21,113 bases of DNA from DASTQL01 sp035761805 (GCA_035761805.1 DASTQL010000164.1:1-21113); one strand, 5' to 3'; counted from the stretch's first letter, positions 1 through 7,743 are shown. Numbers and translations: made by a program. The notes: generated from the letters alone by a model not told the origin.

Positions 1-623
1 GTCTTGCCGCCGCCGTCGGTCCAGACGGTGACGTCCTCGCTGAACAGCTCGGCGAGGGCGTCGAGATCCCCCGTCCCGGCGGCGTCGAGGAAGCGCCCGA
101 GCAGCCGGGAGTGCTCCTCACCCGAGGGACGGAACCGTTCGCGCCCCTCCCCCAGACGCTGCCGCGCGCGGTGGTACGTCTGCCGGCAGGCCGCCGCCGA
201 CGAGCCCACGATCTCCGCGACGTCGTCGTACGGGAGCGCGAAGGCCTCCCGCAGGACGAAGACCGCGCGCTCCGGCGGCGAGAGCCGCTCCATCAGGTGG
301 AGGGTCGCGTACGAGACGGTGTCGCGGAGCTCGGCCGACTCCAGCGGCCCGAGGACGTCGGTCTGGACCGGCTCGGGCAACCACGGACCCACGTAGGCCT
401 CCCGGGTCACCCGCGCCGACCGCAGCTGGTCCAGGGCGAGCCTCGATACCACGGTGACGAGGTACGCCCGCGGGTCGCGCACCTCATCCCGGTCGACGCG
501 GCTCCACCGCACGTACGCGTCCTGGACCACGTCCTCGGCGTCCCACATGCTGCCGAGCAGGCGGTAGGCCAGGCCGAGCAGCGCCGGCCGGTGCTCCTCG
601 AAGTCCTCAGCGACCCGGTCCAC
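1..623 (-). CDS. ECF41-family RNA polymerase sigma factor (SigJ-like), 3' end outside window
   Basis: Extracytoplasmic-function sigma factor that directs RNA polymerase to its own promoter class. About 207 residues are visible and the reading frame leaves the window at base 1. Sigma region 2 lies at about residues 10-75 (RPALLGLAYRLLGS, then DAEDVVQDAYVRW) and region 4 at about 105-155 (LSPPERAVFVLRE, then a helix-turn-helix ending in CRQTYHRARQRL). Two signatures of group ECF41 are present: the linker WLPEP at 81-85 and DGGGK at 203-207, which opens the fused SnoaL-like C-terminal domain. In this group that domain replaces an anti-sigma factor and tunes activity. The start is GTG at 623 with GGAGGG just upstream (632-627); this frame has no better start. 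It lies 21 nt after an epimerase-like gene, the typical ECF41 partner type (carboxymuconolactone decarboxylase, oxidoreductase or epimerase). Family assignment is firm; the target regulon is unknown. Confidence 0.93.
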   Translation of the reverse strand, partial: MDRVAEDFEEHRPALLGLAYRLLGSMWDAEDVVQDAYVRWSRVDRDEVRDPRAYLVTVVSRLALDQLRSARVTREAYVGPWLPEPVQTDVLGPLESAELRDTVSYATLHLMERLSPPERAVFVLREAFALPYDDVAEIVGSSAAACRQTYHRARQRLGEGRERFRPSGEEHSRLLGRFLDAAGTGDLDALAELFSEDVTVWTDGGGK

Positions 624-644
624 ACGCCCTCCACCCGCCGCCGC

Positions 645-1598
645 TCACCCGGTGACCCGTGCCGGTCCCGCCGCCAGGTCGCTCGCGAAGCCCTGCCGCC
701 ACGACGCGTGGCTCGGACGCCAGTCGAGCGAGAGCCTGGCGCGGGTGTTGTCGGCGCCCCGCAGCCGGGTCATCAGGGCGACCCCGACGGGACCCACGGC
801 CAGCCGGGCCAGCCACGTCGGGACCCGCCTCGGCGCGGGAGCACCGATCGCGCGGGCCAGCTCGGGCACCCACACCGATGCCGGGGCAGGGTCGTCGTCC
901 ACGACGTTGAGGGCTCCGGCCACGTCCTTGTCGAGCGCCGCGACCACGGCCGTCGCCGCGTCGTGGGTGTGGGTGAAGGAGAACACCCCGGTCCCCTTCC
1001 CCACGACCGGCAGCATCCCTTTGCGGGCCCGGCGGACGAACGCCCCGTCGGCCGCGTAGGCCGTGCCGGGACCGTAGAGATGGCCGTAGCGCAGCACCAG
1101 ACCGCCGACCCCTGCCGTCAGTCGCTCCAGCTCCTGCAGCGCCGCCAGCACGGGCGCGAACTGGCGCGGCGGGTGACGCCACCACGGCGCGTCCTCGTCG
1201 GCGAGGCCGGGCCGCTCGGGGTCGTAGACGAAGGCCACCCCCTGGGTGACGACCTTCCGGACGCCGACCTCCTCGGCCGCGTCCAGGAGGTTGCGAGTCC
1301 CCTCCGTACGTAGGCGGTTGGTGAGCTCGAAGGCTGCGGCCATCCGCCGGGGGTCGAAATCGCCGGGGATGGCGGTCAGCAGGTGGACGACAGCCTCGGG
1401 CTCGGCGTCGTGGACGGCACGACGCAGGTCAGCGGCGTCCAGGGCGTCGACGAACTCCATCCGTGCTCCTGCCTCCTCGACGGCAGCCGCCCGGTGGCGC
1501 GAACGAGCCAGACCGACGACGTCGTGGCCCACGGCCGTGAGCAGCGGCACCAGCTGACGGCCGACCACGCCGGTGGCGCCCGCGACGAGAACTCGCAT
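645..1598 (-). CDS. NAD(P)-dependent epimerase/dehydratase-like SDR protein, ECF41 partner
   Basis: 317-residue cytoplasmic protein of the extended or atypical short-chain dehydrogenase/reductase superfamily. The N-terminus MRVLVAGATGVVG is a Rossmann beta-alpha-beta with GxxGxxG at residues 7-13. Later motifs such as LRYGHLYGPG and ALNVVDDDP are typical of NAD-dependent epimerase/dehydratase (WcaG-like) proteins. I do not see a clear YxxxK catalytic pair in the expected region, where the sequence reads RQFAPVLAALQELE, so it may be an atypical SDR that binds a nucleotide without classical chemistry. The ATG at 1598 has an excellent GAGGAGGAA ribosome site (1609-1601). It is the first gene of a likely two-gene operon with the ECF41 sigma factor and has a matching ECF41-type promoter about 50 nt upstream. 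Substrate is unknown. Confidence 0.9.
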   Translation of the reverse strand: MRVLVAGATGVVGRQLVPLLTAVGHDVVGLARSRHRAAAVEEAGARMEFVDALDAADLRRAVHDAEPEAVVHLLTAIPGDFDPRRMAAAFELTNRLRTEGTRNLLDAAEEVGVRKVVTQGVAFVYDPERPGLADEDAPWWRHPPRQFAPVLAALQELERLTAGVGGLVLRYGHLYGPGTAYAADGAFVRRARKGMLPVVGKGTGVFSFTHTHDAATAVVAALDKDVAGALNVVDDDPAPASVWVPELARAIGAPAPRRVPTWLARLAVGPVGVALMTRLRGADNTRARLSLDWRPSHASWRQGFASDLAAGPARVTG

Positions 1599-1650
1599 CG
1601 TTCCTCCTCGGTTTCACCCCGCCGCCGGTTCGCGGCGGGTCCGGGAGGTG

Positions 1651-1677
1651 GACGGGCGAGACGCCGCCCGTGTGACG
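1651..1677 (-). promoter_or_regulatory. Candidate ECF41-type promoter of the epimerase-sigma operon
   Basis: On the minus strand CGTCACA (1677-1671) is followed by a 16-nt spacer and CGTC (1654-1651). The ECF41 group recognises a -35 of TGTCACA and a -10 of CGTC, so this is one mismatch in the -35 and an exact -10. It would place the transcript start about 40-45 nt before the epimerase ATG, leaving room for the observed ribosome site. The match is seen in the sequence; autoregulation is inferred. Confidence 0.65.
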
Positions 1678-1740
1678 GCCGTCGGCGTGGCGCACGTCAC
1701 AGCCGTCGTGGTCCCAGGCAGCCGACAGTGGCCGGGGCCG

Positions 1741-3054
1741 TCACGGCGAGCCGGGCAGCTCCTCCAGCATCTCCGTGACCAGGGCCGCGATCGGCGAGCG
1801 CTCGGACCGGGTCAGCGTGACGTGGGCGAAGAGCGGGTGGCCCTTGAGCTTCTCCACCACCGCCACCACGCCGTCGTGCCGCCCCACCCGCAGGTTGTCG
1901 CGCTGGGCGACGTCGTGGGTGAGGACGACCCGGGACCCCTGCCCGATCCGGGAGAGCACGGTGAGCAGGACGTTGCGCTCCAGCGACTGCGCCTCGTCCA
2001 CGACCACGAAGGCGTCGTGCAGCGACCGGCCGCGGATGTGGGTGAGCGGCAGCACCTCGAGCATCCCGCGGGCCACGACCTCGTCGATGACGTCCTGGGT
2101 CGTGAGCGCCCCCAGGGTGTCGTAGACCGCCTGCGCCCAGGGGTTCATCTTCTCGGACTCGTTGCCGGGGAGGTAGCCGAGGTCCTGGCCGCCCACGGCG
2201 TAGAGGGGCCGGAAGACGACGACCTTCTTGTGGCGGCGCCGCTCGAGGACCGTCTCCAGTCCGGCACAGAGCGCCAGTGCCGACTTGCCCGTGCCGGCGC
2301 GACCGCCCAGCGAGACGATGCCGACCTCCTCGTCGAGGAGCAGCTCGAGGGCGACCCGCTGCTCGGCGCTGCGCCCCCGCAGCCCGAAGGCCTCCTTGTC
2401 GCCTCGTACCAGGCGCACCTGCTTGTCGGGGGTGACCCGGCCGAGCGCGCTGCCGCGCTCGCTGTGCAGGACGAGGCCGGTGTGGCAGGGCAGCTCGGCG
2501 GCCTCGGCCAGGTCGACGACTTGCTGCTCGTACAGGGCGTCGAGGTCGGTGCCGGCCACCTCGAGCTCGGCCATGCCGGTCCAGCCGGAGGTGGTGACCG
2601 CCTCGGCGCGGTACTCCTCGGCGTGCAGCCCGACTGCGGAGGCCTTGACCCGCAGGGGCAGGTCCTTGCTGACCAGGGTGACGTCGCGCCCGTCGGCAGC
2701 GAGGTTGCGCGCGACCGCGAGGATGCGCGTGTCGTTGTCTCCGAGCTGGAAGCCGGCCGGTAGCACGTGGGCGTCGGTGTGGTTGAGCTCGACGCGGATC
2801 GTCCCGCCGGCGTTGCCGACGGGCATCGGCTCGTCAAGGCGACCGTGCTCCACCCGCAGCTCGTCGAGCAGCCGCAGGGCGGTGCGGGCGAAGAAGCCCA
2901 GCTCGGGGTGGTGGCGCTTGCCCTCGAGCTCGGTGATGACGACGACAGGGAGCACGACCTCGTGCTCGGCGAAGCGGCGTACGGCGAAGGGGTCGGCCAG
3001 CAGGACGCTGGTGTCGATCACGTACGTGCGGGTCGTGCTCCTGGAAGCGGCCAC
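1741..3054 (-). CDS. phoH2: PhoH2: PIN-domain ribonuclease fused to PhoH-family ATPase/RNA helicase
   Basis: 437-residue cytoplasmic protein. Residues about 10-150 form a PIN nuclease domain with the expected acidic metal ligands: D14 in VIDTSVLL, E42 in ITELEGK, D106/D108 in GDNDTRILA and D131 in SKDLPL. Residues about 220-437 are a PhoH P-loop ATPase with Walker A GGRAGTGKS (250-258) and Walker B VVVDEAQ (D353, E354). Characterised mycobacterial PhoH2 proteins unwind and cut RNA using ATP. The start is GTG at 3054 with GGGAGA about 6 nt upstream; it places the PIN beta-strand near the N-terminus as in the family. The gene stands alone: it is preceded by a 214-nt gap with two stem-loops and the terminator of the ATPase gene. 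In mycobacteria phoH2 follows an overlapping small antitoxin-like gene (phoAT); none is obvious here. Confidence 0.95.
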   Translation of the reverse strand: MAASRSTTRTYVIDTSVLLADPFAVRRFAEHEVVLPVVVITELEGKRHHPELGFFARTALRLLDELRVEHGRLDEPMPVGNAGGTIRVELNHTDAHVLPAGFQLGDNDTRILAVARNLAADGRDVTLVSKDLPLRVKASAVGLHAEEYRAEAVTTSGWTGMAELEVAGTDLDALYEQQVVDLAEAAELPCHTGLVLHSERGSALGRVTPDKQVRLVRGDKEAFGLRGRSAEQRVALELLLDEEVGIVSLGGRAGTGKSALALCAGLETVLERRRHKKVVVFRPLYAVGGQDLGYLPGNESEKMNPWAQAVYDTLGALTTQDVIDEVVARGMLEVLPLTHIRGRSLHDAFVVVDEAQSLERNVLLTVLSRIGQGSRVVLTHDVAQRDNLRVGRHDGVVAVVEKLKGHPLFAHVTLTRSERSPIAALVTEMLEELPGSP

Positions 3055-3066
3055 GTCCGTCTCCCT

Positions 3067-3092
3067 GACCGGGTGCGCACCCTCACCCGGTC
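3067..3092 (-). other. Perfect stem-loop in the phoH2 leader, next to the ribosome site
   Basis: GACCGGGTG (3067-3075) and CACCCGGTC (3084-3092) are exact inverted repeats with an 8-nt loop. The stem ends 12 nt before the phoH2 GTG and directly abuts the Shine-Dalgarno stretch, so in the mRNA it could influence translation initiation. Structure is evident; a regulatory role is inference. Confidence 0.5.
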
Positions 3093-3122
3093 TGTCTCGC
3101 GCGGAGGACCGGGACCGGGCCC

Positions 3123-3143
3123 GAGGGCCGGGTGCCGGCCCTC
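3123..3143 (-). other. Second perfect stem-loop upstream of phoH2
   Basis: GAGGGCCGG (3123-3131) and CCGGCCCTC (3135-3143) form a 9-bp, all but one pair G-C, stem with a 3-nt loop. It lies about 70 nt before the phoH2 start. It may belong to the phoH2 5' leader or, if transcription starts downstream of it, to terminator read-through from the ATPase gene. There is no U-tract. Confidence 0.45.
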
Positions 3144-3186
3144 CCCTCGCGCCTTGATGATCTCAGCACGACGGACGGGCCTCCCG

Positions 3187-3212
3187 GACGGCGGGCTTCC
3201 CCACCCGCCGTC
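3187..3212 (-). terminator. Hairpin terminator after the P-type ATPase gene
   Basis: GACGGCGGG (3187-3195) pairs exactly with CCCGCCGTC (3204-3212) across an 8-nt loop. It lies 56 nt beyond the ATPase stop codon. No U-run follows, which is common for high-GC actinobacterial terminators. Confidence 0.55.
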
Positions 3213-3268
3213 ACCGAGACGCTACGTCCGATCGCGCCCGGCGTCACGGGACACGCCCGAATCCGTGA

Positions 3269-5941
3269 TCAACGCCCGGTGAATTCCGGGTGTCGTCCGA
3301 GGCGCCGCTCGACCAGCCGGAACGCGTCCACGACCAGGAAGGTGACGACCGCCGCGACCACACCGACGGCCCACACCAGCGGCCCGACGGGGGCGGTGTC
3401 GAACAGCTCGTGCATGACCGGTGTGTACGTGAAGACGAGCTGCACCAGCACGGTGGCCGCGATCCCGGCGGGTACCCAGCGGTTGCTCAGCCAGCCGATC
3501 TCGCCCAGCGAGCGGTCGAAGGAACGGCAGGCGACGAGGTAGCCGACCTCGGCGAGCAGGAAGACGTTGACCGCCGCCGTCCGTGCCTCGGCGACCTCGA
3601 CCCCCCACCCGAGGAGCCACTCGAAGGTCCCGAACGCCGCCACGAGCAGGAGCAGCGACGCGACGACCATCCGGACGACGAGGCGTCGCGGCAGCAGCGG
3701 CCCGGTGACGTCACGGGGCGGGCGGTCCATGAGCCCCGGCTCCTTGACCTCCACGGCGAGCGGCAGGCCGAGGAGCACGGCCGTGGTCAGGTTGATCCAC
3801 AGGATCTGGAGCGGCGTGATGGGCAGGGTGGAGCCGACGAGGATCGCGGTGAGGATGACCAGCCCCTGGCCGATGTTCGTGGGCAGCGCGAAGGCGATGA
3901 ACTTCTGCAGGTTGTCGAAGACCCCGCGGCCCTCTTCGACCGCGGCCTCGAGGGTGGCGAAGTCGTCGTCGGTGAGGATCATGTCGGCGGCCTCCTGGGC
4001 CACCTCCGTCCCACCCTTGCCCATCGCGACGCCGATGTCCGCCTGCTCCAGCGCCGGGGCGTCGTTGACCCCGTCACCGGTCATCGCGACGACGTGCCCG
4101 CGCGACTGGAGCGCGCGGACGAGGCGGAGCTTGTCCTCCGGCGACACCCGGGCGAAGGCGTCGACGCGCTCGGCGATGGCTGGCAGGTCCGCGTCGTCGG
4201 TCGCGGCCAGCTCGGCCCCGCCCACCACACGCGGCTCCTCGCCCGGGCGAGCGAGGCCGACCTCGGCGCCGATGGCGCGGGCGGTGTCCGCGTGGTCGCC
4301 GGTCACCATCTTCACCGCGATGCCGGCGCGGTGGCAGGCGGCGACCGCGCTGATCGCCTCGGGCCGTGGCGGGTCGGCCATGGCCTGGGCGCCGAGGAGC
4401 GTGAAGCTCAGTCCGCCCAGCTTCTCCTCGCTGATCGTGTCCCCCTCCGGCAGTCCGTCGGCAGTGGCGCAGGCGAGGACCCGGAGACCGGACGCCGCCA
4501 GCCCGGCCACGACGCCGTGCCAGTCGTCGGTGTCGAGGGCGGCGGTGCCGCCGCCCGCGGTACGGACGGTGGTGCAACGATCCAGCACGGCCTCAGCGGC
4601 ACCCTTGAGGTGCACGACGTCGCCACCGGTGGGCGCGCGGTGCCGGGTCGCCATCATGCGGCGCTCCGAGGCGAACGGCAGCGTGGCGACCCGTGGGTGC
4701 TCGTGCTCCAGTGCCCGCAGGTCGAGTCCGGCGGCAGCGGCCGCGGTCAGCAGCGCGGTCTCGGTCGGGTCGCCGACCGGCTGACCGTCGGCGCCCAGGC
4801 GGGCGTCGTTGCAGAGCGCCCCGACGGCCATCACCTCCCGTGCCAAGGGGTCGTCGCGGGACTCGGCGGGAGGGACGCCGCGCGGTCGTTCGGCGGTGGC
4901 CACCAGCCGTACGGTCTGGCGGTTCTCGGTGAGCGTGCCGGTCTTGTCGGTGCAGATGACGTCGGTGCTGCCGAGCGTCTCGACGGCGGGCAGCCGGCGG
5001 ACGATGGCATTGCGGCGCGCCATCCGGGTGACCCCGATGGCGAGGGTGATGGTGACGGCGGCCGGGAGGCCCTCGGGGATGGCCGCGACCGCCAGCGCGA
5101 CCGCCGCGGTGATCATGTCGGCGACCGGTTCGCCCCTGGCCAGGCCGAGAACGAAGGCCGCGGTCGACAGCCCGAGGATGAGGACCGTCAGGATCTTGCT
5201 GAACCGAGTGATGTCGCGGGTCAGCGGTGTCGCGAGATCGTCGGCTGTGGCCATGAGCCGGTGGACCCGGCCGAGCTCGGTGTCACCGCCGTGGGCGACC
5301 ACGACGCCCCGGGCCCGGCCGCGGGTGGCCAGCGTGCCCGACCACACCATGTTGCCGCGGTCTGCGAGCAGGGTCTCGGCCGGCAGCTCCAGCGAGTGCT
5401 TCCCCGACGGCACCGACTCCCCGGTCAGCGCGGACTCGTCCACCGACAGCTCGTCCACCTCGACGAGGCGGAGGTCGGCGGGCACCCGCTCGCCCTCGCT
5501 CAGGACGACGAGGTCGCCGGGCACGACCTCCTCTGACGGCACCTCGTGCGTGGAGCCGTCCCGGACCACCGTCGCGGTGTCCTCGATCAGGGCCGCCAGG
5601 GCGTCCAGGGCGTCCTGTGCCTTCTGCTCCTGCACGAAGCCGATCACCGCGTTGGCGACGACCACCGCGAGGATCACCCCGGCGTCCACCCGCTCGCCCA
5701 GCGCCAGCGCCGCCGCGGCCGCGACGAGCAGCACGTAGATGAGCGGGTTGTGGAACTGCAGCAGGAAGCGGGTGAGAGGCGACCGGCGGGTGGGCGGCGG
5801 CAGCCGGTTGGGCCCGAGGCGCTCGAGCCGGTGCTGCGCCTCGCTGCCGGACAGCCCGTGCTCGACGTCGGTGCCGAGCAGGACCACCAGCTCGTGGGCG
5901 GGCAGCTCGTGGTGGGTGCCTGCCGGGTTCTGGACCGTCAT
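3269..5941 (-). CDS. P2-type cation-transporting ATPase (CtpF/calcium-pump-like)
   Basis: 890-residue integral membrane pump that couples ATP hydrolysis to cation transport. Order of motifs: N-terminal cation-ATPase domain (about 8-60), M1-M2 (about 65-102), actuator TGES (173-176), M3-M4 with PEGLPA (289-294), phosphorylation site DKTGTLT (D332), nucleotide-binding KGA (446-448), MVTGDH (545-550), hinge GDGVND (622-627), then M5-M10. The M6 motif reads WINLTTAVLLGLPLAVE. Sarco/endoplasmic calcium pumps have Asp at the fourth position after the conserved Asn, and here it is Ala. The M4 Glu (E290) is kept, so the transported ion cannot be fixed as Ca2+. The start chosen is ATG 5941, which has GGAGGT 11 nt upstream and fits the family N-terminus; the open frame extends 42 codons further but those residues look non-coding. 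It lies downstream of uppS on the same strand with a 198-nt gap, so is probably separately transcribed. Confidence 0.95.
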   Translation of the reverse strand: MTVQNPAGTHHELPAHELVVLLGTDVEHGLSGSEAQHRLERLGPNRLPPPTRRSPLTRFLLQFHNPLIYVLLVAAAAALALGERVDAGVILAVVVANAVIGFVQEQKAQDALDALAALIEDTATVVRDGSTHEVPSEEVVPGDLVVLSEGERVPADLRLVEVDELSVDESALTGESVPSGKHSLELPAETLLADRGNMVWSGTLATRGRARGVVVAHGGDTELGRVHRLMATADDLATPLTRDITRFSKILTVLILGLSTAAFVLGLARGEPVADMITAAVALAVAAIPEGLPAAVTITLAIGVTRMARRNAIVRRLPAVETLGSTDVICTDKTGTLTENRQTVRLVATAERPRGVPPAESRDDPLAREVMAVGALCNDARLGADGQPVGDPTETALLTAAAAAGLDLRALEHEHPRVATLPFASERRMMATRHRAPTGGDVVHLKGAAEAVLDRCTTVRTAGGGTAALDTDDWHGVVAGLAASGLRVLACATADGLPEGDTISEEKLGGLSFTLLGAQAMADPPRPEAISAVAACHRAGIAVKMVTGDHADTARAIGAEVGLARPGEEPRVVGGAELAATDDADLPAIAERVDAFARVSPEDKLRLVRALQSRGHVVAMTGDGVNDAPALEQADIGVAMGKGGTEVAQEAADMILTDDDFATLEAAVEEGRGVFDNLQKFIAFALPTNIGQGLVILTAILVGSTLPITPLQILWINLTTAVLLGLPLAVEVKEPGLMDRPPRDVTGPLLPRRLVVRMVVASLLLLVAAFGTFEWLLGWGVEVAEARTAAVNVFLLAEVGYLVACRSFDRSLGEIGWLSNRWVPAGIAATVLVQLVFTYTPVMHELFDTAPVGPLVWAVGVVAAVVTFLVVDAFRLVERRLGRHPEFTGR

Positions 5942-6139
5942 CGCGTCGATCGACCTCCGAGCCCATCCTCGCCGAGGCCCGGCCGGCCGGTGTACGGGCG
6001 GAGGTCCTGGCCTCACCCGAACGACCACGTTCACCATGCCCGTGGGGGCATCACGAGGCGTCCGCACCTGGTGATGGCACCAGCAGCCTCGTGGTGGCCG
6101 GGTCGAGCGGCCGCCGAGACCGCGCGGTGATCGCCCGGG

Positions 6140-6901
6140 TCACCCCCCGTACCGGCGCTCCCGGGCGGCGTAGGCCCGCAACGCGCGAAGGAAGTCGACC
6201 TTGCGGAAGTCCGGCCAGAGCGCCTCGCAGAAGTAGAACTCCGAGTGCGCGCTCTGCCAGAGCAGGAACCCGGAGAGCCGTTGCTCGCCGCTGGTCCGGA
6301 TGACGAGGTCAGGGTCCGGCTGGCCGCGGGTGTAGAGGTGCTCGGCGATGTGCTCGACGTCCAGGACGCCGGCGAGCTCCTCGATCGTCGTGCCGCGGCT
6401 CGCGTGCTCCTGGAGCATCGACCGCACGGCGTCGGCGATCTCCCGGCGGCCGCCGTAGCCGACGGCGACGTTGACGAGCAACCCCGGCACGTGGCGCGTG
6501 GCGTCGTCGGCCTCCTTGAGGACCCGGGCCGTGTCGGCCGGCAGCAGGTCGAGGGCGCCGACGGGGTGCACCCGCCAGCGACGGGTCGAGGCCAGCGCCG
6601 TCACGGACCGCTCGATGATGCCGAGCAGCGGGGCGAGCTCCTCGCGGGGCCGGTTGAGGTTGTCGGTCGAGAGCAGCCACAGGGTGACGACCTCGACACC
6701 AGCCTCGTCGCACCAGCCGAGGAACTCGACGATCTTGTCGGCGCCGCGCTCGTGACCGTGCGAGGCCGTGGCACCCATCGTCCGGGCCCAGCGCCGGTTG
6801 CCGTCGAGGATCACCCCGACGTGCCGGGGCAGCGCGGTCGGGTCGAGCTGGCGCTCGAGCCGGCGCTCGTAGGCGCCGTACACGAGGTCACGCACTCCCA
6901 T
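6140..6901 (-). CDS. uppS: Short-chain (Z)-isoprenyl diphosphate synthase / undecaprenyl diphosphate synthase family
   Basis: 253-residue cytoplasmic cis-prenyltransferase that condenses isopentenyl diphosphate onto an allylic diphosphate. Visible motifs: HVGVILDGNRRWAR (catalytic Mg2+-binding D33), the TLWLLSTDNLNRP block, DLVIRTSGEQRLSGFLLWQ for pyrophosphate binding, and the terminal SEFYF. Actinobacteria often carry two such enzymes. The copy divergent from haemolysin III corresponds by position to M. tuberculosis Rv1086, a Z,E-farnesyl diphosphate synthase that feeds decaprenyl phosphate synthesis. A C15 product is therefore plausible but not shown by sequence alone. The start is ATG 6901, with GGAGG 12 nt upstream; the frame is open for 23 further codons that look unlike the family. 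Confidence 0.92.
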   Translation of the reverse strand: MGVRDLVYGAYERRLERQLDPTALPRHVGVILDGNRRWARTMGATASHGHERGADKIVEFLGWCDEAGVEVVTLWLLSTDNLNRPREELAPLLGIIERSVTALASTRRWRVHPVGALDLLPADTARVLKEADDATRHVPGLLVNVAVGYGGRREIADAVRSMLQEHASRGTTIEELAGVLDVEHIAEHLYTRGQPDPDLVIRTSGEQRLSGFLLWQSAHSEFYFCEALWPDFRKVDFLRALRAYAARERRYGG

Positions 6902-7024
6902 CCCGGCGCCGCACCTCCGTCGAGGACGGTCCGCGGTCGCCGCCCCCGGGCGCGAGGCTACTCCCCGCACAGCGGGTGGGTGGGGGACTCCGTGACGACG
7001 CTCACCGTCACGAAGAGGCGTGAA

Positions 7025-7040
7025 CCTACGCCACCGTAGG
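7025..7040. promoter_or_regulatory. Inverted repeat CCTACG-N4-CGTAGG in the uppS/haemolysin III divergent region
   Basis: A perfect 6-bp inverted repeat with a 4-nt spacer lies 13 nt before the haemolysin III GTG and about 125 nt from the uppS ATG. It is directly followed by TAAGGT, which fits TAnnnT of a -10 element. It may be an operator or a small leader hairpin. Only the symmetry is certain. Confidence 0.3.
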
Positions 7041-7052
7041 TAAGGTGTCGCC

Positions 7053-7721
7053 GTGGACGATCACCTCCGGGAGGCCGTGGCAGCGGTCAAACCGCACCTG
7101 CGCGGCTGGCTGCACGCCGGGACCTTCCCGCTCTCGGTGGCCGCCGGCGTGGTGCTCGTCGTCCTGAGCCCGTCGACGCAGGCGCGGGTGGCGACGGCGG
7201 TCTTCGCCGTGACGGCGGCACTGCTCTTCGGTGTCAGCGCCGTCTACCACCGCGGCCGCTGGTCGCCGCGCACCCACGGCGTGCTCAAGCGGCTCGACCA
7301 CGCCAACATCTTCCTGATCATCGCCGGCACCTACACGCCGTTCACCCTGCTGCTGCTCGACCGGGACGACGCGCGGGTGCTCCTGTCGCTCGTGTGGGGC
7401 GGGGCGCTGGCGGGCGTGGCGTTCCGGGTGCTGTGGGTCGGGGCTCCGCGGTGGCTGTACGTACCGGTCTACATCGCCCTGGGCTGGGCGGCAGCGTTCT
7501 GGCTCCCGGAGTTCTGGAGTGCCGGCGGACCGGCCGTGCTCGCGCTGGTGATCACCGGAGGTGTCCTCTACTCGCTCGGCGCGCTTGTCTACGGCCTCAA
7601 GCGCCCCGATCCGTCGCCGCGGTGGTTCGGGTTCCACGAGGTCTTCCACGCGCTCACGATCGCCGCGTTCGTCGCGCACTACATCGGGGTGTCCATCACG
7701 GTCTACGCGGTCGCGGCCTGA
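7053..7721 (+). CDS. Haemolysin III family (PAQR-like) seven-TM membrane protein
   Basis: 222-residue integral membrane protein with seven predicted hydrophobic segments. The signature residues of the haemolysin III/PAQR superfamily are present: S62 and H66 in VSAVYHRGRW, D82 in LDHANIFLIIAGTYTPF, and H195/H199 in FHEVFH. These form the conserved metal-dependent hydrolase-like site of the superfamily. The bacterial role is not established in general, and haemolysis is not implied. The first GTG at 7053 gives MDDHLREAVAAVKPHLRGWLHAG; an in-frame GTG at 7077 with GGGAGG close by is an alternative start. It is divergent from uppS, the same relation as Rv1085c to Rv1086 in M. tuberculosis, and convergent with the next gene (22-nt gap). 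Confidence 0.92.
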   Translation: MDDHLREAVAAVKPHLRGWLHAGTFPLSVAAGVVLVVLSPSTQARVATAVFAVTAALLFGVSAVYHRGRWSPRTHGVLKRLDHANIFLIIAGTYTPFTLLLLDRDDARVLLSLVWGGALAGVAFRVLWVGAPRWLYVPVYIALGWAAAFWLPEFWSAGGPAVLALVITGGVLYSLGALVYGLKRPDPSPRWFGFHEVFHALTIAAFVAHYIGVSITVYAVAA

Positions 7722-7743
7722 GTCCCGGGGCCCGGGCCGTGGA

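Noticed and set aside
3083..3169. 28-residue minus-strand open frame (GTG start) upstream of phoH2, considered as a phoAT-like antitoxin
   Set aside because: Too short, it ends before phoH2 instead of overlapping it, and it coincides with two stem-loops. No antitoxin features are seen.
3290..5536. 748-codon plus-strand open frame opposite the P-type ATPase gene
   Set aside because: Antisense shadow with Asp/Arg/Gly-rich low-information sequence. All P-type ATPase motifs are on the minus strand.
6036..6051. ATGCCC-GTGG-GGGCAT inverted repeat upstream of the ATPase gene
   Set aside because: Only six pairs with no promoter or ribosome-site context; expected by chance at this GC content.
7722..7743. 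CCCGGG-rich stretch between haemolysin III and the 175-aa gene considered as a terminator
   Set aside because: The symmetric CCCGGG copies leave no room for a stable loop, and the region is only 22 nt. Termination here cannot be supported.
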